64,000 nucleotides of DNA from Levilactobacillus mulengensis (GTDB taxonomy: Bacteria; Bacillota; Bacilli; Lactobacillales; Lactobacillaceae): assembly GCF_003946045.1 (NCBI RefSeq), contig NZ_RHNW01000002.1:305700-369699 (forward strand), given 5' to 3'. The notes below the pieces were generated by a model. It saw nothing but the letters and a program-made list of their open reading frames with translations. It was not told the DNA's origin and ran no database searches. Positions 36,546-45,365 of the stretch are shown here, piece after piece. How positions within the stretch are numbered: the first letter of the stretch is position 1; each line of letters starts with the position of its first letter. The position numbers were made by a program, and so were the translations under genes.

Positions 36546-37046
36546 CTAGTCGGTTAAATGCTTACCGTAGACTTCCAAATCGGCCGTGAATCCCTGCATG
36601 TCAGCAATCGCTGGCAAATGCCCCCAATGTTCGTAGCCGTGCTTCTCAAATAAATGGCGACTGGCCTGGTTGTGGCCAAAGATCCGCGAAATAATCGTCG
36701 TCAGTCCCAGGCGTTTGCCGGCCCTCTCAGCCCATTCTACGGCTCGTCCACCTAAGTGGTGGCCCTGCGCCTCAGACGCCAGATACAGGGCAATTTCGGC
36801 CGTTCGCGCGTAGGCTACGCGGTCACTGTAGGGTTCCAGCCCGACAAACCCGACAACTTGGCCGTCTGCTTCGATGACCCACAACGGAAAGTGGTCCGCG
36901 GAGAACTCTTGAAACCACGGCTGGCGCTGAGCGACCGTCATCGGCGTCAGGTCGGCGGTACTCCCCTTGGTGGCAATTGCCTGATTATAAATTGCGACCA
37001 CCCGCGGCTGATCAGCGGTGGTGGCTAACCGAAACGTGACTGACAT
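36546..37046 (-). CDS. GNAT-family N-acetyltransferase
   Basis: 166 residues, a single Gcn5-related acetyltransferase domain. The layout (AIYNQAIATKGSTADL, VVGFVGLEPYSDR, EIALYLASEAQGHHLGGRAVEWAE, NQASRHLFEKHGYEHWG) is that of the phosphinothricin/methionine-sulfoximine acetyltransferase-like group; the acetyl-CoA loop is QGHHLGG. GAGGG abuts the first ATG (37050-37052) but lies 6 nt before the ATG at 37044-37046, so the second is the likelier start. The substrate is not predictable. Monocistronic. Confidence 0.88.
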   Translation of the reverse strand: MSVTFRLATTADQPRVVAIYNQAIATKGSTADLTPMTVAQRQPWFQEFSADHFPLWVIEADGQVVGFVGLEPYSDRVAYARTAEIALYLASEAQGHHLGGRAVEWAERAGKRLGLTTIISRIFGHNQASRHLFEKHGYEHWGHLPAIADMQGFTADLEVYGKHLTD

Positions 37047-37083
37047 CTTCATCCCTCATTTCTCTCAATAAAATCGATTATAC

Positions 37084-37125
37084 GCAAAAAGCGCCGCAAA
37101 ACCAGTGGTTTCACGACGCTTCCAT
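37084..37125 (-). terminator. Terminator of the YhgE/Pip gene
   Basis: AAGCGTCG / GCGGCGCTT outer arms with inner AACC / GGTT pairing, then five T on the minus strand. Confidence 0.8.
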
Positions 37126-37133
37126 TTTAAATC

Positions 37134-40100
37134 TTATGAATGTGAATTCGACTCTGGGTCTTCGACGGCCTGGAGTTTTTGATTATCATCCAATTGTGAC
37201 TTGCCCATGAGATGCTTCTTCTGGAGCCAAACCATGGTTGGCCAGAGCAGTGCTAAACCAATGATGGTAAAGAGTGCTAAGACCCATAAGGCTTGACCGA
37301 CCATTCCCGACATCCCCGACGTAATGGCTTCACGGAATCCGAGGATTGAGTAAGTCATTGGCAGGAATGGGTGAACGACGTTGTAGAAGTGGTTGGTGAC
37401 TTCCATTGGGAACGTCCCACCGGAACCACCAAGTTGTAGCATCAGGAGAACCATGGCGATGAAACGACCAGGGTTGTCCAGTAACATTGACAGGAACATG
37501 ACGATAAACATCGACGCTTCCGCGAAGAAGATGGAAATCAGAATCATTTGACCTGGGTGATCAACACTCAAGCCACCTAACATCATCAGGACGGGTTCGA
37601 TCAGCCCCATGGCGAGCCCTTCGGCGGCACCAATGGAAACCTTACTCAAGTACCAGCCAGTGGCACTCCCGCCTTCGCGTGAGACCTTCCGAATTGGGAA
37701 GGCAAAGTTGAAGACCAGGGCCCCAACGTAGAGGGCAACGGATAACACGTAAGGTGCTAAGGCGTGACCATAGTTAGGTACGTAGCTGTAGCTTTCGTGC
37801 TTCAAATGCGTTGGTGCGGCAAACATGTCGGCCGTCTTGTTGGTCAACGGTTGGGCCTTGAGTTGATCAGCACCACTCTTCAGGGACTTGGCCAGCGTGC
37901 CATTTCCCTTCTTGAGCTTGTTGGCACCTTGCATCAGCTTGTTGCTGTTGTCGTCCAATTGTTGTGAGCCATCGGCCAGTTGGTTGACCCCACTGGTTAA
38001 AGCAGGCACCTTGCTGTTCAAGGTGTTCAACCCAGAGGTCAGTTGACCGGCACCGTTTGAAAGTTGGCTAGAAGCACTAGTCAGCTTGTTGCCAGCGGCC
38101 GTCAGCTTAGGCGTGTTGGCGTTGAGCTTGTTGCCGGCAGCCGTTAACTTGCCCGTGTTGGCGTTCAACTGGTTCACACCAGCAGCGGCCGTCTTCAGCC
38201 CACCGTTCAATTGCGTAGCCCCAGCGGCAACCTTCTTGGACCCACTCTTCAGGGCAGGACCATTCTTAGCTAACTTGGCCGTCCCGTTCATGATCTGGGT
38301 GACCCCGTCGGTTAAGGTTGGCACTTGGCTGTTAAGCGTGGATAACCCCTTGTTCAGCGTGGTTGAGCCTGCGAAGGCTTGGTCGACGCCGGACGTGTAT
38401 TGGGTAACACCAGAAGCTAACTGATTAACACCAGCGACTAAGCTAGTTCCTTGTGATGGATTCACGGCTGCATTAAGTTTCTGAACACCCGCCATGAATG
38501 CCTGCAAGCCTTGAATTTGATCAGTTAGGCCAGAAGTATCCGGTATACTCAAATTAGCAAGACTAGCATTAATCTTAGCAATACCCGCGGTCATTTGTCC
38601 AGTGGCACCTTGAATGGTAGCAACGTCGGTAGCAATAGTTGCACTATCAACGGTTCCACCAGAGGCCGTAATACCTTTAACAGCAGCAGTGGCTTTGGTA
38701 GTATCACTAATGACTGCATCTGCCAACGTCTTAGCGTCCTCAACTGTAGTAGCATCTTTAATCTTCGCAGCACCATTCTGAGCATCCGAGATGTACCCCT
38801 GAGCGGTATCTTGCCCAGTTATTTTGGCACTGCCATCAGCTTTCTTTAAAGTAGCAGTAATGTCACTACTCTCACTGTTGATTAGTGCAATAGCCTTTGA
38901 AAACTGGCTTAACCCTGTTTTCAAATCAGTAATTGAAGTCGTATCACCACTTAATCCAGACAGAGAAGATGTCATACTATTCAACTGTTGCGAAATAACT
39001 GCTGCATTTTGGCCTAAAGTAGCCACACTACTTGATAAAGTAGATGCTTGCGTTGAGAGTGTATTAGCGCCGTCGTTCAACGACTTAGAGTTACCACTCA
39101 AAGTAGACAGTCCAGAGTTCAAACTCTTACTCCCGTCAGCCAGCTTAGTAACGCCGCTAGCCAGAGAAGTCGAGCCCTTACCCAGAGTCTTCACCCCAGA
39201 GTTCAACGTGTAAACCCCATTAACGTAGGTGTAGGTCCCAGACTTCAACGTCTTGGCACCAGAAGCTAATTGGGAAGTCCCGGCGGTCAACTTAGGCATC
39301 CCCGCACTCAGTTTGCTGACACCACCGGTAAATTGGTTAACGCCATTGGTGTATTGGCCAACCCCACTAGTATAGGTATTAACCCCACTAGCGAATTGCC
39401 CCACACCGGCCGTGTAGGTGCCTAAGCCGGTCTGCAACGTCTTCGCCCCGGTCGACAATTGTTGAATCCCGGTAGCTAGTGGCGTCACGGACGTCTTCAT
39501 TTGTTGCAGGCCGCCATTCAACGTGTGAACCCCGGTCGTGTAAGTGTTCAGGCCATCCGTCAAGGTAACCGTCCCGTTCTTCAACTGAGCGGACCCCTTG
39601 GCAGCCTTGTCCATCCCCTTACCAACGGCAAAGATTTGCTTAAAGGTCGCTTGGGCATAGGCCTTCGTCACCTTGGCACGAATTTCACTGTCCAGCTTGG
39701 AGGACCCCACTTCACTCATAACCTGAGCGATGTAGTTGGCGGAACCGTTCGTCTTGTAGGTAAACGTCATCTTCTTCGGGTGCTTGTTCAGCGCCGTCGC
39801 AGCGTTTGCCGAAAAGTTCTTAGGGAATGTAATAACGGTATAGTATTTGTGGTGCTTCAGCCCGTCAGCCGCCGTCTTAGCGGAAACGAACTTCCATCCC
39901 AACTGCTTGTTCTTTTTCAAGTTGGTAATCGTTTGATCCCCAACGTTTAATTTTTGGCCTTGGTAAGTCACCGGCTTATCCTGGTTAACCACCGCAACGG
40001 GCAGTTCACCGGTTTCACCGTATGGGTCCCAAACCGATTTCAGAAAGAAGATACTGTAGAGGAATGGAATAAACATAATGGCCAACACGGAGATCAAAAT

Positions 40101-40148
40101 CAACCGGTTGTGCCGAATGTAATTCCACTCGCCTTTAATCATGTTCAC
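37134..40148 (-). CDS. YhgE/Pip domain membrane protein (phage infection protein family)
   Basis: About 1,004 residues. N-terminal transmembrane segment (LILISVLAIMFIPFLYSIFF) and YhgE domain (PVAVVNQDKPVTYQGQKLNV), a very long extracellular middle of heptad/undecad-like LxxGVxxLxxG repeats, and five C-terminal transmembrane segments with the ABC-2-like end (GGSGGTFPMEV, PFLPMTYSILGFREAI). In Lactococcus, Pip is the receptor for c2-type phages; Bacillus YueB/YhgE relatives also matter for phages and type VII secretion. The frame opens at TTG 40172, but GGGAG lies 9 nt before the GTG at 40146-40148. The middle part around 38,470-39,160 is more AT-rich than its flanks, as if inserted. Confidence 0.9.
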   Translation of the reverse strand: MNMIKGEWNYIRHNRLILISVLAIMFIPFLYSIFFLKSVWDPYGETGELPVAVVNQDKPVTYQGQKLNVGDQTITNLKKNKQLGWKFVSAKTAADGLKHHKYYTVITFPKNFSANAATALNKHPKKMTFTYKTNGSANYIAQVMSEVGSSKLDSEIRAKVTKAYAQATFKQIFAVGKGMDKAAKGSAQLKNGTVTLTDGLNTYTTGVHTLNGGLQQMKTSVTPLATGIQQLSTGAKTLQTGLGTYTAGVGQFASGVNTYTSGVGQYTNGVNQFTGGVSKLSAGMPKLTAGTSQLASGAKTLKSGTYTYVNGVYTLNSGVKTLGKGSTSLASGVTKLADGSKSLNSGLSTLSGNSKSLNDGANTLSTQASTLSSSVATLGQNAAVISQQLNSMTSSLSGLSGDTTSITDLKTGLSQFSKAIALINSESSDITATLKKADGSAKITGQDTAQGYISDAQNGAAKIKDATTVEDAKTLADAVISDTTKATAAVKGITASGGTVDSATIATDVATIQGATGQMTAGIAKINASLANLSIPDTSGLTDQIQGLQAFMAGVQKLNAAVNPSQGTSLVAGVNQLASGVTQYTSGVDQAFAGSTTLNKGLSTLNSQVPTLTDGVTQIMNGTAKLAKNGPALKSGSKKVAAGATQLNGGLKTAAAGVNQLNANTGKLTAAGNKLNANTPKLTAAGNKLTSASSQLSNGAGQLTSGLNTLNSKVPALTSGVNQLADGSQQLDDNSNKLMQGANKLKKGNGTLAKSLKSGADQLKAQPLTNKTADMFAAPTHLKHESYSYVPNYGHALAPYVLSVALYVGALVFNFAFPIRKVSREGGSATGWYLSKVSIGAAEGLAMGLIEPVLMMLGGLSVDHPGQMILISIFFAEASMFIVMFLSMLLDNPGRFIAMVLLMLQLGGSGGTFPMEVTNHFYNVVHPFLPMTYSILGFREAITSGMSGMVGQALWVLALFTIIGLALLWPTMVWLQKKHLMGKSQLDDNQKLQAVEDPESNSHS

Positions 40149-40504
40149 GAATGCCAACTCCCTTTTCCTCAAAATAATCTTAAAATTGCGTGTTCTCAGC
40201 TAATGTTAAAGAGTATCTTCGCACATTAATACTTGACTTGTCAAAACAACAACACGCCATCAACAATCTAACGAAATCGCCACCAACAGTGTAAAATCAA
40301 CGTTTCGCCAACTTTTTATAAAATAAAATAAATTTCAGACACGGTTAAGGTTGACCCTTTAGTACATAAAATATTATATCCCACGCGTCAACTAGGTACA
40401 TTGATTTGAATCAAGCGGACGGCGGACCACTGCCGCCTCTGGAGTTTCCGCCGGCTACGAGCAACTCCACTTGAACAACTAGTCACGCTTCAAACACTCG
40501 CCCC
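40149..40504. other. Upstream region of the YhgE/Pip gene
   Basis: AT-rich with no gene. It presumably holds the YhgE promoter; I see no confident boxes. Confidence 0.4.
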
Positions 40505-40548
40505 ACTAAAAAATCCCCAACCAGAGTAACCACTCCGATTGAGGACTT
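40505..40548 (-). terminator. Terminator of the dacA transcript, beyond R8
   Basis: GTCCTCAATCGGAGT / ACTCTGGTTGGGGAT arms followed by five T on the minus strand. Nothing else ends nearby, so R8 would be inside the dacA 3' UTR. Confidence 0.7.
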
Positions 40549-40597
40549 TGCTAGACACATTTAATCGAAACCACTCACACAAACGACAACCGTCAGT

Positions 40598-40896
40598 TTG
40601 TTCTAAACCGGTGTCAACCGCAGGGCTGGGAAAACTGGACCGGTCGCGGAAGTGACCAGAGGCGAGCCAAGGTGACCGGCTGTGTCGATGGTCTTAGCTG
40701 AGGTTTCTCACTCAGCTTAGACCATGGGACAACCTTTGAGACCGCTTCTCAGGCTCAAAGTTGAGGTGGAAGCCCGCTCTTCGGCTGGAACCGGCCCCAC
40801 AGCAGGGATCCTTGAGCGCGCCGCCGGGAACGGACGCGACCAGGCCCAGTTTTCACCAGCCCGGAGGCGCAATCAAAGCACAAAAGTTTAGAACAA
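40598..40896 (+). repeat. R8: structured intergenic element, long (A) form, plus
   Basis: Outer arms TTGTTCTAAAC / GTTTAGAACAA are perfect over 11 bp; the right arm includes the last two codons and stop of dacA. Next: GGGCTGG-AAACTGG / CCAGTTTT-CCAGCCC and AAGG / CCTT. Hairpins AGCTGAG / CTCAGCT and CTTTGAG / CTCAAAG. Confidence 0.93.
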
Positions 40897-42210
40897 TGCG
40901 ACGATGGCGCGCCAGAGGCGGACGAAGACGTTCGCCTTCTCCACCGCCCCAGTAACCTTAACCGGCACGCGAGTCGTTTTGGTATTCCCCAAGAAGCCCA
41001 GTTGATCGCCCTTCAAGGAAATGTTGGCGGTCCCGACGACCGTGTTCTTGGCAACGGGGGCTTCCAAGGCCTTGTTCTTAACCAGTTTGCTCTTCAGCGT
41101 CGTGGTGGATTGGACATTGCTAGCGACTTGGTCGTTGCGAATCCACAGCTTCACGCCTTGAGTCAACGCCAGTTTGGCCGTCTTTTCCTTGGCATCGTTG
41201 GTCTTGACCGTCTTACTACCAGTCACCTGGCTGCCGACCTTGACGTTAACCGTCTTGAAGTTGTTGTAAACGTAAGACATCATCTTTTGCGTTTGCTTGA
41301 AACGTGAAGGATCAGTTTCGGACTTGTGGGCCGCGTGCAGGACGACGGTCACGATCCGGTTGCCGTTATTGTTGGCAGTCCCGGTAAAGTTGGCGCCGGC
41401 CGCGTCGGAGGTCCCCGTCTTCAAGCCGTCCACGTGAAGTTTTGCGTATGAGGCGGACAGGCCCTTCAACATCCAGTTCCAGTTTTCCATCTTGGTGGCG
41501 TCATTGGTGCCCTTTTCAAACCACATCTTCTTAACGCTGGTGGTCTGCAGGACTTCTGGATACTTATCTAACAGGGCGACGGCCAACTTGGCTTGGTCGG
41601 CAGCGGACCATTCGTTTTCGGTGGAACCGGCCACGTTGTCGTAACCCAACTTGCCGACCTGCTTGTTCGTCAGCCCACAAGCGTTGTAAATTTTGGCATT
41701 CGTCATACCCAACTTCTTGGCTTGGGCCCGCATCTTATCCACGAAGGCGTGCGGTGACCCGGCAACCGCCGTCCCCAGGGCTTCGATGGCCCCGTTGGCG
41801 GAGTAGATCAGGGACGCCTGGTACAACGCCTTGACCGTGTACTTGTGACCCGCGCGCAGCGGCACGTTGGACAGATTGGTGTTTTGTGCGACCTTGGCCG
41901 TAGCCTTGTTCACGGTGATTTTTTGGTCCCACTTCAGCTGGCCACTGTGGACCGCGTCGAGCACCAGGTAGATGGACAACAGCTTGGTCATCGAGGCGAC
42001 TGGCAAGGCTTGATCACTATTTTTATCGTAGAGAATCTGCCCCGTCTTGGCGTCGACGGCAATCCCGGCTTTGGCCTTCAGGTTGACCGTGGTGCTGGTA
42101 CTGGTCGTGGCCGCTTGGGCCGTGACCGGCGCGCTAAGGGTACTGAGGCTTCCGGCAAACAGCATCATCGCCGTTACCAAGCCCATAACAACTTGTTTTA
42201 AACGTTTCAT
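40888..42210 (-). CDS. dacA: D-alanyl-D-alanine carboxypeptidase (penicillin-binding protein 5 type)
   Basis: Trims the terminal D-Ala from peptidoglycan pentapeptides outside the membrane. 440 residues. Signal peptide (about 1-32, cleavage near AQA-ATTS). Active-site triad motifs of the serine DD-peptidases are all present: SMTK (SxxK), SAN (SxN) and KTG (GLKTGTSDAAG). The C-terminal PBP5-type domain ends with an amphipathic helix (NVFVRLWRAIVALF) for membrane association. GAGGAG lies 9 nt before the ATG at 42208-42210; the TTG three bases earlier is less likely. It is 50 nt downstream of the sensor kinase, so part of the same transcript; VanRS-type systems commonly control carboxypeptidases (VanY), which suggests a regulatory link. 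Confidence 0.95.
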   Translation of the reverse strand: MKRLKQVVMGLVTAMMLFAGSLSTLSAPVTAQAATTSTSTTVNLKAKAGIAVDAKTGQILYDKNSDQALPVASMTKLLSIYLVLDAVHSGQLKWDQKITVNKATAKVAQNTNLSNVPLRAGHKYTVKALYQASLIYSANGAIEALGTAVAGSPHAFVDKMRAQAKKLGMTNAKIYNACGLTNKQVGKLGYDNVAGSTENEWSAADQAKLAVALLDKYPEVLQTTSVKKMWFEKGTNDATKMENWNWMLKGLSASYAKLHVDGLKTGTSDAAGANFTGTANNNGNRIVTVVLHAAHKSETDPSRFKQTQKMMSYVYNNFKTVNVKVGSQVTGSKTVKTNDAKEKTAKLALTQGVKLWIRNDQVASNVQSTTTLKSKLVKNKALEAPVAKNTVVGTANISLKGDQLGFLGNTKTTRVPVKVTGAVEKANVFVRLWRAIVALF

Positions 42211-42259
42211 CAATGAAAACTCCTCTATCTTATGTAGTTACCGGAAAAGTCCGGCAGCT

Positions 42260-43435
42260 TTAGTTGACCGCTCCCGCCGTTTTTAATCGCTGGGGAATGG
42301 CCAAGGGTTGATCATGTTTAACAGGTAAATGAATCACGAAACTGGTCAGGTCGTCGTCGGATTCGACGTAGATGTACCCGCCGTGCAGAGCCACGATTCT
42401 TTGCGCAATCGCCAGCCCCAGCCCGGTCCCGCCAGTTTCCTTGGAACGGGATTCTTCCACGCGGTAGAACCGTTCGAAAATGAGGGCCAACGACTCCTTG
42501 GGAATCTTGGGACCATCGTTGGTCACGCGGACCTCCAACTCGTTGTCGCTGACGCGTTTGGCTAGCAGGTTGATTTCTTTCCCGCCGTCGCCGTACTTCA
42601 GCGCGTTTGAGACCAGGTTGTTAAACACCCGGACCAACTTTTCGGGGTCGGCTTCCATCATTAAACTAGCTGGCTCGCTGGCCGCGCCAATCGTCATGCC
42701 CTTCTTCTGGGCCTCCAGCTCGAAGCTGGCGCCCAGTTGTTCGAGCATGGCGGCCAAGTCGATGGTCGTCAGGCTCAGTGGCGTGTCCGTCTGGCGGACC
42801 TTGGTGTACTCGAACAGGTCGTCCACCAGGGACTTCATCTGTTTCGATTTCAAAAAGGCCGTGTGCGTGTATTTCAAAACGTCCTCTTGACTGTGGTACT
42901 GCTGGTCTTCGATCAAACCCAGGTAGCCAATGATCGACGTCAATGGCGTCCGGATATCGTGGCTGACGTTGGTGATCAGTTCGTCTTTGGACTTCTCAAT
43001 CGCCCGCTCCTCATCCATCGAGTGAATGACAGAATCGACCAGGGCATTGACGGAATCCACGACCCGCTGCACGTCGCCGCTGACCCGGAACGGAATCCGG
43101 TGGTCAAAATGGCCGTTGGCAATGTAATGCAGCTCCTCAATGATATGGTGCAGCTGCATTTGCCGGTAGCGCCGAATCAGCCGCCACCAAACGACCAAGG
43201 CGTCCGCGATGATCATGAAGCCAACGAAGACATTTTCCCAGCTCCACAGCTGAAAGTGATTCGGGCCAAAGACTACGGACCGTTTGATGATAAAAATCCC
43301 GTCCCGCAGTCCGGGGTTGCTTTGAATGGCTTGGCTGATCAGCACCAGTAGCGCCAGGTTCAGCATCAACAGCAGGATGACCGTGACGACGCCTTCCATG
43401 AACAGCGCGCTTTTCTCACGAGTGGTTAGCTTCAT
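42260..43435 (-). CDS. VanS-like sensor histidine kinase
   Basis: 391 residues from this start. Two transmembrane segments (VVTVILLLMLNLALLVLI and VFVGFMIIADALVVWWRLI) flank a short extracellular loop. HAMP-like region (about 110-160), HisKA with the phospho-acceptor His (NVSHDIRTPLTSIIGYLGL) and HATPase_c (VFNNLVSNALKYG, GTGLGLAIAQRIV). It resembles VanS/ResE-type kinases that sense envelope stress. The frame is open to ATG 43477, but the only good ribosome site (AAGGAG) serves a 17-codon leader frame whose TGA overlaps the ATG at 43433-43435, so I give that start. Its response regulator lies 700 bp upstream, separated by R9 and R10. Confidence 0.88.
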   Translation of the reverse strand: MKLTTREKSALFMEGVVTVILLLMLNLALLVLISQAIQSNPGLRDGIFIIKRSVVFGPNHFQLWSWENVFVGFMIIADALVVWWRLIRRYRQMQLHHIIEELHYIANGHFDHRIPFRVSGDVQRVVDSVNALVDSVIHSMDEERAIEKSKDELITNVSHDIRTPLTSIIGYLGLIEDQQYHSQEDVLKYTHTAFLKSKQMKSLVDDLFEYTKVRQTDTPLSLTTIDLAAMLEQLGASFELEAQKKGMTIGAASEPASLMMEADPEKLVRVFNNLVSNALKYGDGGKEINLLAKRVSDNELEVRVTNDGPKIPKESLALIFERFYRVEESRSKETGGTGLGLAIAQRIVALHGGYIYVESDDDLTSFVIHLPVKHDQPLAIPQRLKTAGAVN

Positions 43436-43485
43436 GCTGCGGCCCCCCGCGGACGATTCAATTGGACTTGTTCCCATTTGCCCAT
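43432..43485 (-). CDS. Putative 17-residue leader peptide overlapping the kinase start
   Basis: ATG at 43483-43485 lies 6 nt after AAGGAG and opens MGKWEQVQLNRPRGAAA, which stops with TGA overlapping the kinase ATG (ATGA). This would couple kinase translation to the leader. It could instead reflect a frameshift that removed the kinase's original N-terminus, or a sequence error. Confidence 0.4.
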   Translation of the reverse strand: MGKWEQVQLNRPRGAAA

Positions 43486-43549
43486 AACTTACTCCTTCTC
43501 CAATTGGTGAAACTTCTGTTTTAAATTAGATTGTGTTGGTGCGGAAGTG

Positions 43550-43755
43550 CTCGTGCTGGTCGCCTGCGGCTTCCAGGTACTACGCCTGCTGTGGGGCCGG
43601 TTCCCGCCTGAGAAGCGGGCTCCCACCTCGACTTTAAGCCCTGCGAAGTTCACGCAGGTCTCAAAGGTCGTCCCGTGCTGTAAGGCCGAGAAAAATCGCT
43701 CGGTCTAACACCACCGACACAGCCGTCTCCGTACCTGGCTTCCTCCGGCTCAGAT
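43550..43755 (-). repeat. R9: structured intergenic element, long (A) form, minus
   Basis: Helix CCAGGTAC / GTACCTGG, hairpin CCCGC / GCGGG and variable hairpin GCCGAG / CTCGGT; the usual junctions CGTCCCGTGCTGTAAG and CACCGACACAGC. It lies between the response regulator and kinase genes. Confidence 0.9.
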
Positions 43756-43974
43756 GGTGCGCTCACGTGAAACTGGTTGCGGGCGTGTCACCCATTGACT
43801 TGGTGGCGGGTAGCCGCAACTGAGCGACGCCACTTGCATGGCCACGGGAAAGGAACCCACGCCAACCACACAGGATGAGGCCGCGAGTGAACGCTGCCAT
43901 CAACGGCAAACACACAAACCCAAGTAGCTACCAGCTTGACTCACACGACTATCGCGGCCATTAAAAACCAGTAT

Positions 43975-44153
43975 ACGCCGAGAGGACACGCAAATATGGC
44001 TCAGCCATGGGATTTATGACGCGCGTGCGCGTCATAAATGGTGACTTTGAGACTCGCTTCTCAGAGGCTCAAAGCAAGTCGGAAGACCGCTTCTCAGGCT
44101 TCCGGCGTCCTCCCCATAGCGTTCCGGCCATATTTGCGTGTCCGGTAAGGCAC
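43975..44153 (+). repeat. R10: structured intergenic element, short (B) form, plus
   Basis: Closing helix GGACACGCAAATATGGC / GCCATATTTGCGTGTCC, 17 of 17. Hairpins ATTTATGACGCG / CGCGTCATAAAT, TTTGAG / CTCAAA, CGGAAG / CTTCCG. It ends 31 bp from the response regulator stop codon. Confidence 0.95.
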
Positions 44154-44184
44154 CAGCATCCACTAAACTATCTTTAAACCAATA

Positions 44185-44874
44185 TTAGTGTGATTCAATC
44201 TTGTAGCCAACGCCCCAGACGGTCTGGATGACCTTTTCCCCGTTGGTAGCGTCTTCGATCTTATCACGCAAATGGCTCACGTGAACCATGACGGTCTTAG
44301 CGGAGACAATGCTTTCTTGACGCCAAACGCGTTCGAAAATTTCGTCAGCGGAGAAGACCCGGTTGGGGTGGCTCGCTAACAGGTAGAGAATCCCGAACTC
44401 TAAGGCCGTCAGGGAAATCGTCTTGCCGGCAATCGTTTTGACTTCGTGAGAATCCTTGTTGATGGTCAACGTCCCAATGTCCAGGACATCTGGCGCATCG
44501 TCGGTCACTTGGTCTTGGCTCCGCCGCAACAGCGACTTAACTCGTGCCATAACTTCTAGCGGGTTAAATGGCTTAGTGACATAATCATCGGCACCGGAAA
44601 TCAATCCCTGAATCTTGTCCATGTCACCGGTCTTGGCTGACAGGATCAGAATGGGAATTTGGGAGTCTTTCCGAACTTCCTTCATGACTTCGATCCCACT
44701 CATTTCAGGCATCATGATGTCCAAAATCATCAGAGCAATGTCCGGCGTGGTGTGTAATTTGGTCAGCGCTTCCTTACCGTTGTAGGCGGTCAGGGGTTCG
44801 TAACCTTCGTTTTTAATATAAATTTCGAGTAATTGGGCAATTTCTTTATCATCATCGACAACTAAAATTTTCAT
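44185..44874 (-). CDS. VanR/OmpR-type response regulator
   Basis: 229 residues. Receiver domain with the acidic pair (VVDDDKE), phospho-acceptor Asp (MILDIMMPEMSG, about residue 53), the conserved Thr/Ser (LILSAKT) and Lys (YVTKPFNP). The C-terminal winged helix (LTALEFGILYLLASHPNRVFSA, then TVMVHVSHLRDKIE) is of OmpR type. AAAGGAG lies 12 nt before ATG. It is probably the partner of the kinase at 42260 and upstream regulator of dacA, although two structured elements split the usual regulator-kinase junction. No terminator is seen in the gap, so read-through is possible. Confidence 0.93.
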   Translation of the reverse strand: MKILVVDDDKEIAQLLEIYIKNEGYEPLTAYNGKEALTKLHTTPDIALMILDIMMPEMSGIEVMKEVRKDSQIPILILSAKTGDMDKIQGLISGADDYVTKPFNPLEVMARVKSLLRRSQDQVTDDAPDVLDIGTLTINKDSHEVKTIAGKTISLTALEFGILYLLASHPNRVFSADEIFERVWRQESIVSAKTVMVHVSHLRDKIEDATNGEKVIQTVWGVGYKIESH

Positions 44875-45089
44875 AATTGGGCTAATCTCCTTTAACGGCT
44901 AGGTCTAACACTAGCGGTCTTCCCCGTAGGTTTACGTCTATTCTAGCAAATAAACTGCGTGACGTGACCGGAAAACCCGAACCTTTAGTCGGGCGTAAGG
45001 CACTTTACCATTCCTTAATCTTACACTATTTGCGGGCGACCCGCCAACCCGACATTAAGCTCCGATTAAGTCCTAACCTGGTTTACGCG

Positions 45090-45345
45090 CCTCCGGGATG
45101 GTGAAAATGAGAGCGGCAAGTCACCAGCGTTCCCGACGGCGGATTCAAGATGCCCTGCTGTGGGGAACGGTGCCAGCCTGAGGAGCGGTCTGGCACCTCG
45201 CCTTTGAGCCCAAATTCGGTCTCAAAGGTCGTCCCGTGCTCTAAGCTGAGAAAAACCACTCAGCTAAGACCACCGACACAGCCGGCCACCTTGATCCGCC
45301 TCTGGTCACTCAGACTTGCCACTCATTTTCTACCTACCCGTCCGC
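45090..45345 (-). repeat. R11: structured intergenic element, long (A) form, minus
   Basis: Outer arms CGGG-GGT-AAAATGAG / CTCATTTT-ACC-CCCG, then GGCAAGTC / GACTTGCC, GGCGGAT / ATCCGCC, TGCCAG / CTGGCA and AGCTGAG / CTCAGCT. All arms pair though their sequences differ from other copies. Confidence 0.92.
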
Positions 45346-45365
45346 TGCCACTACATTGCTCGTAC

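Noticed and set aside
43757..43772. parS-like TCACGTGAAAC next to R9
   Set aside because: About 12 of 16 matches, with the left half mostly wrong; likely chance beside the element.
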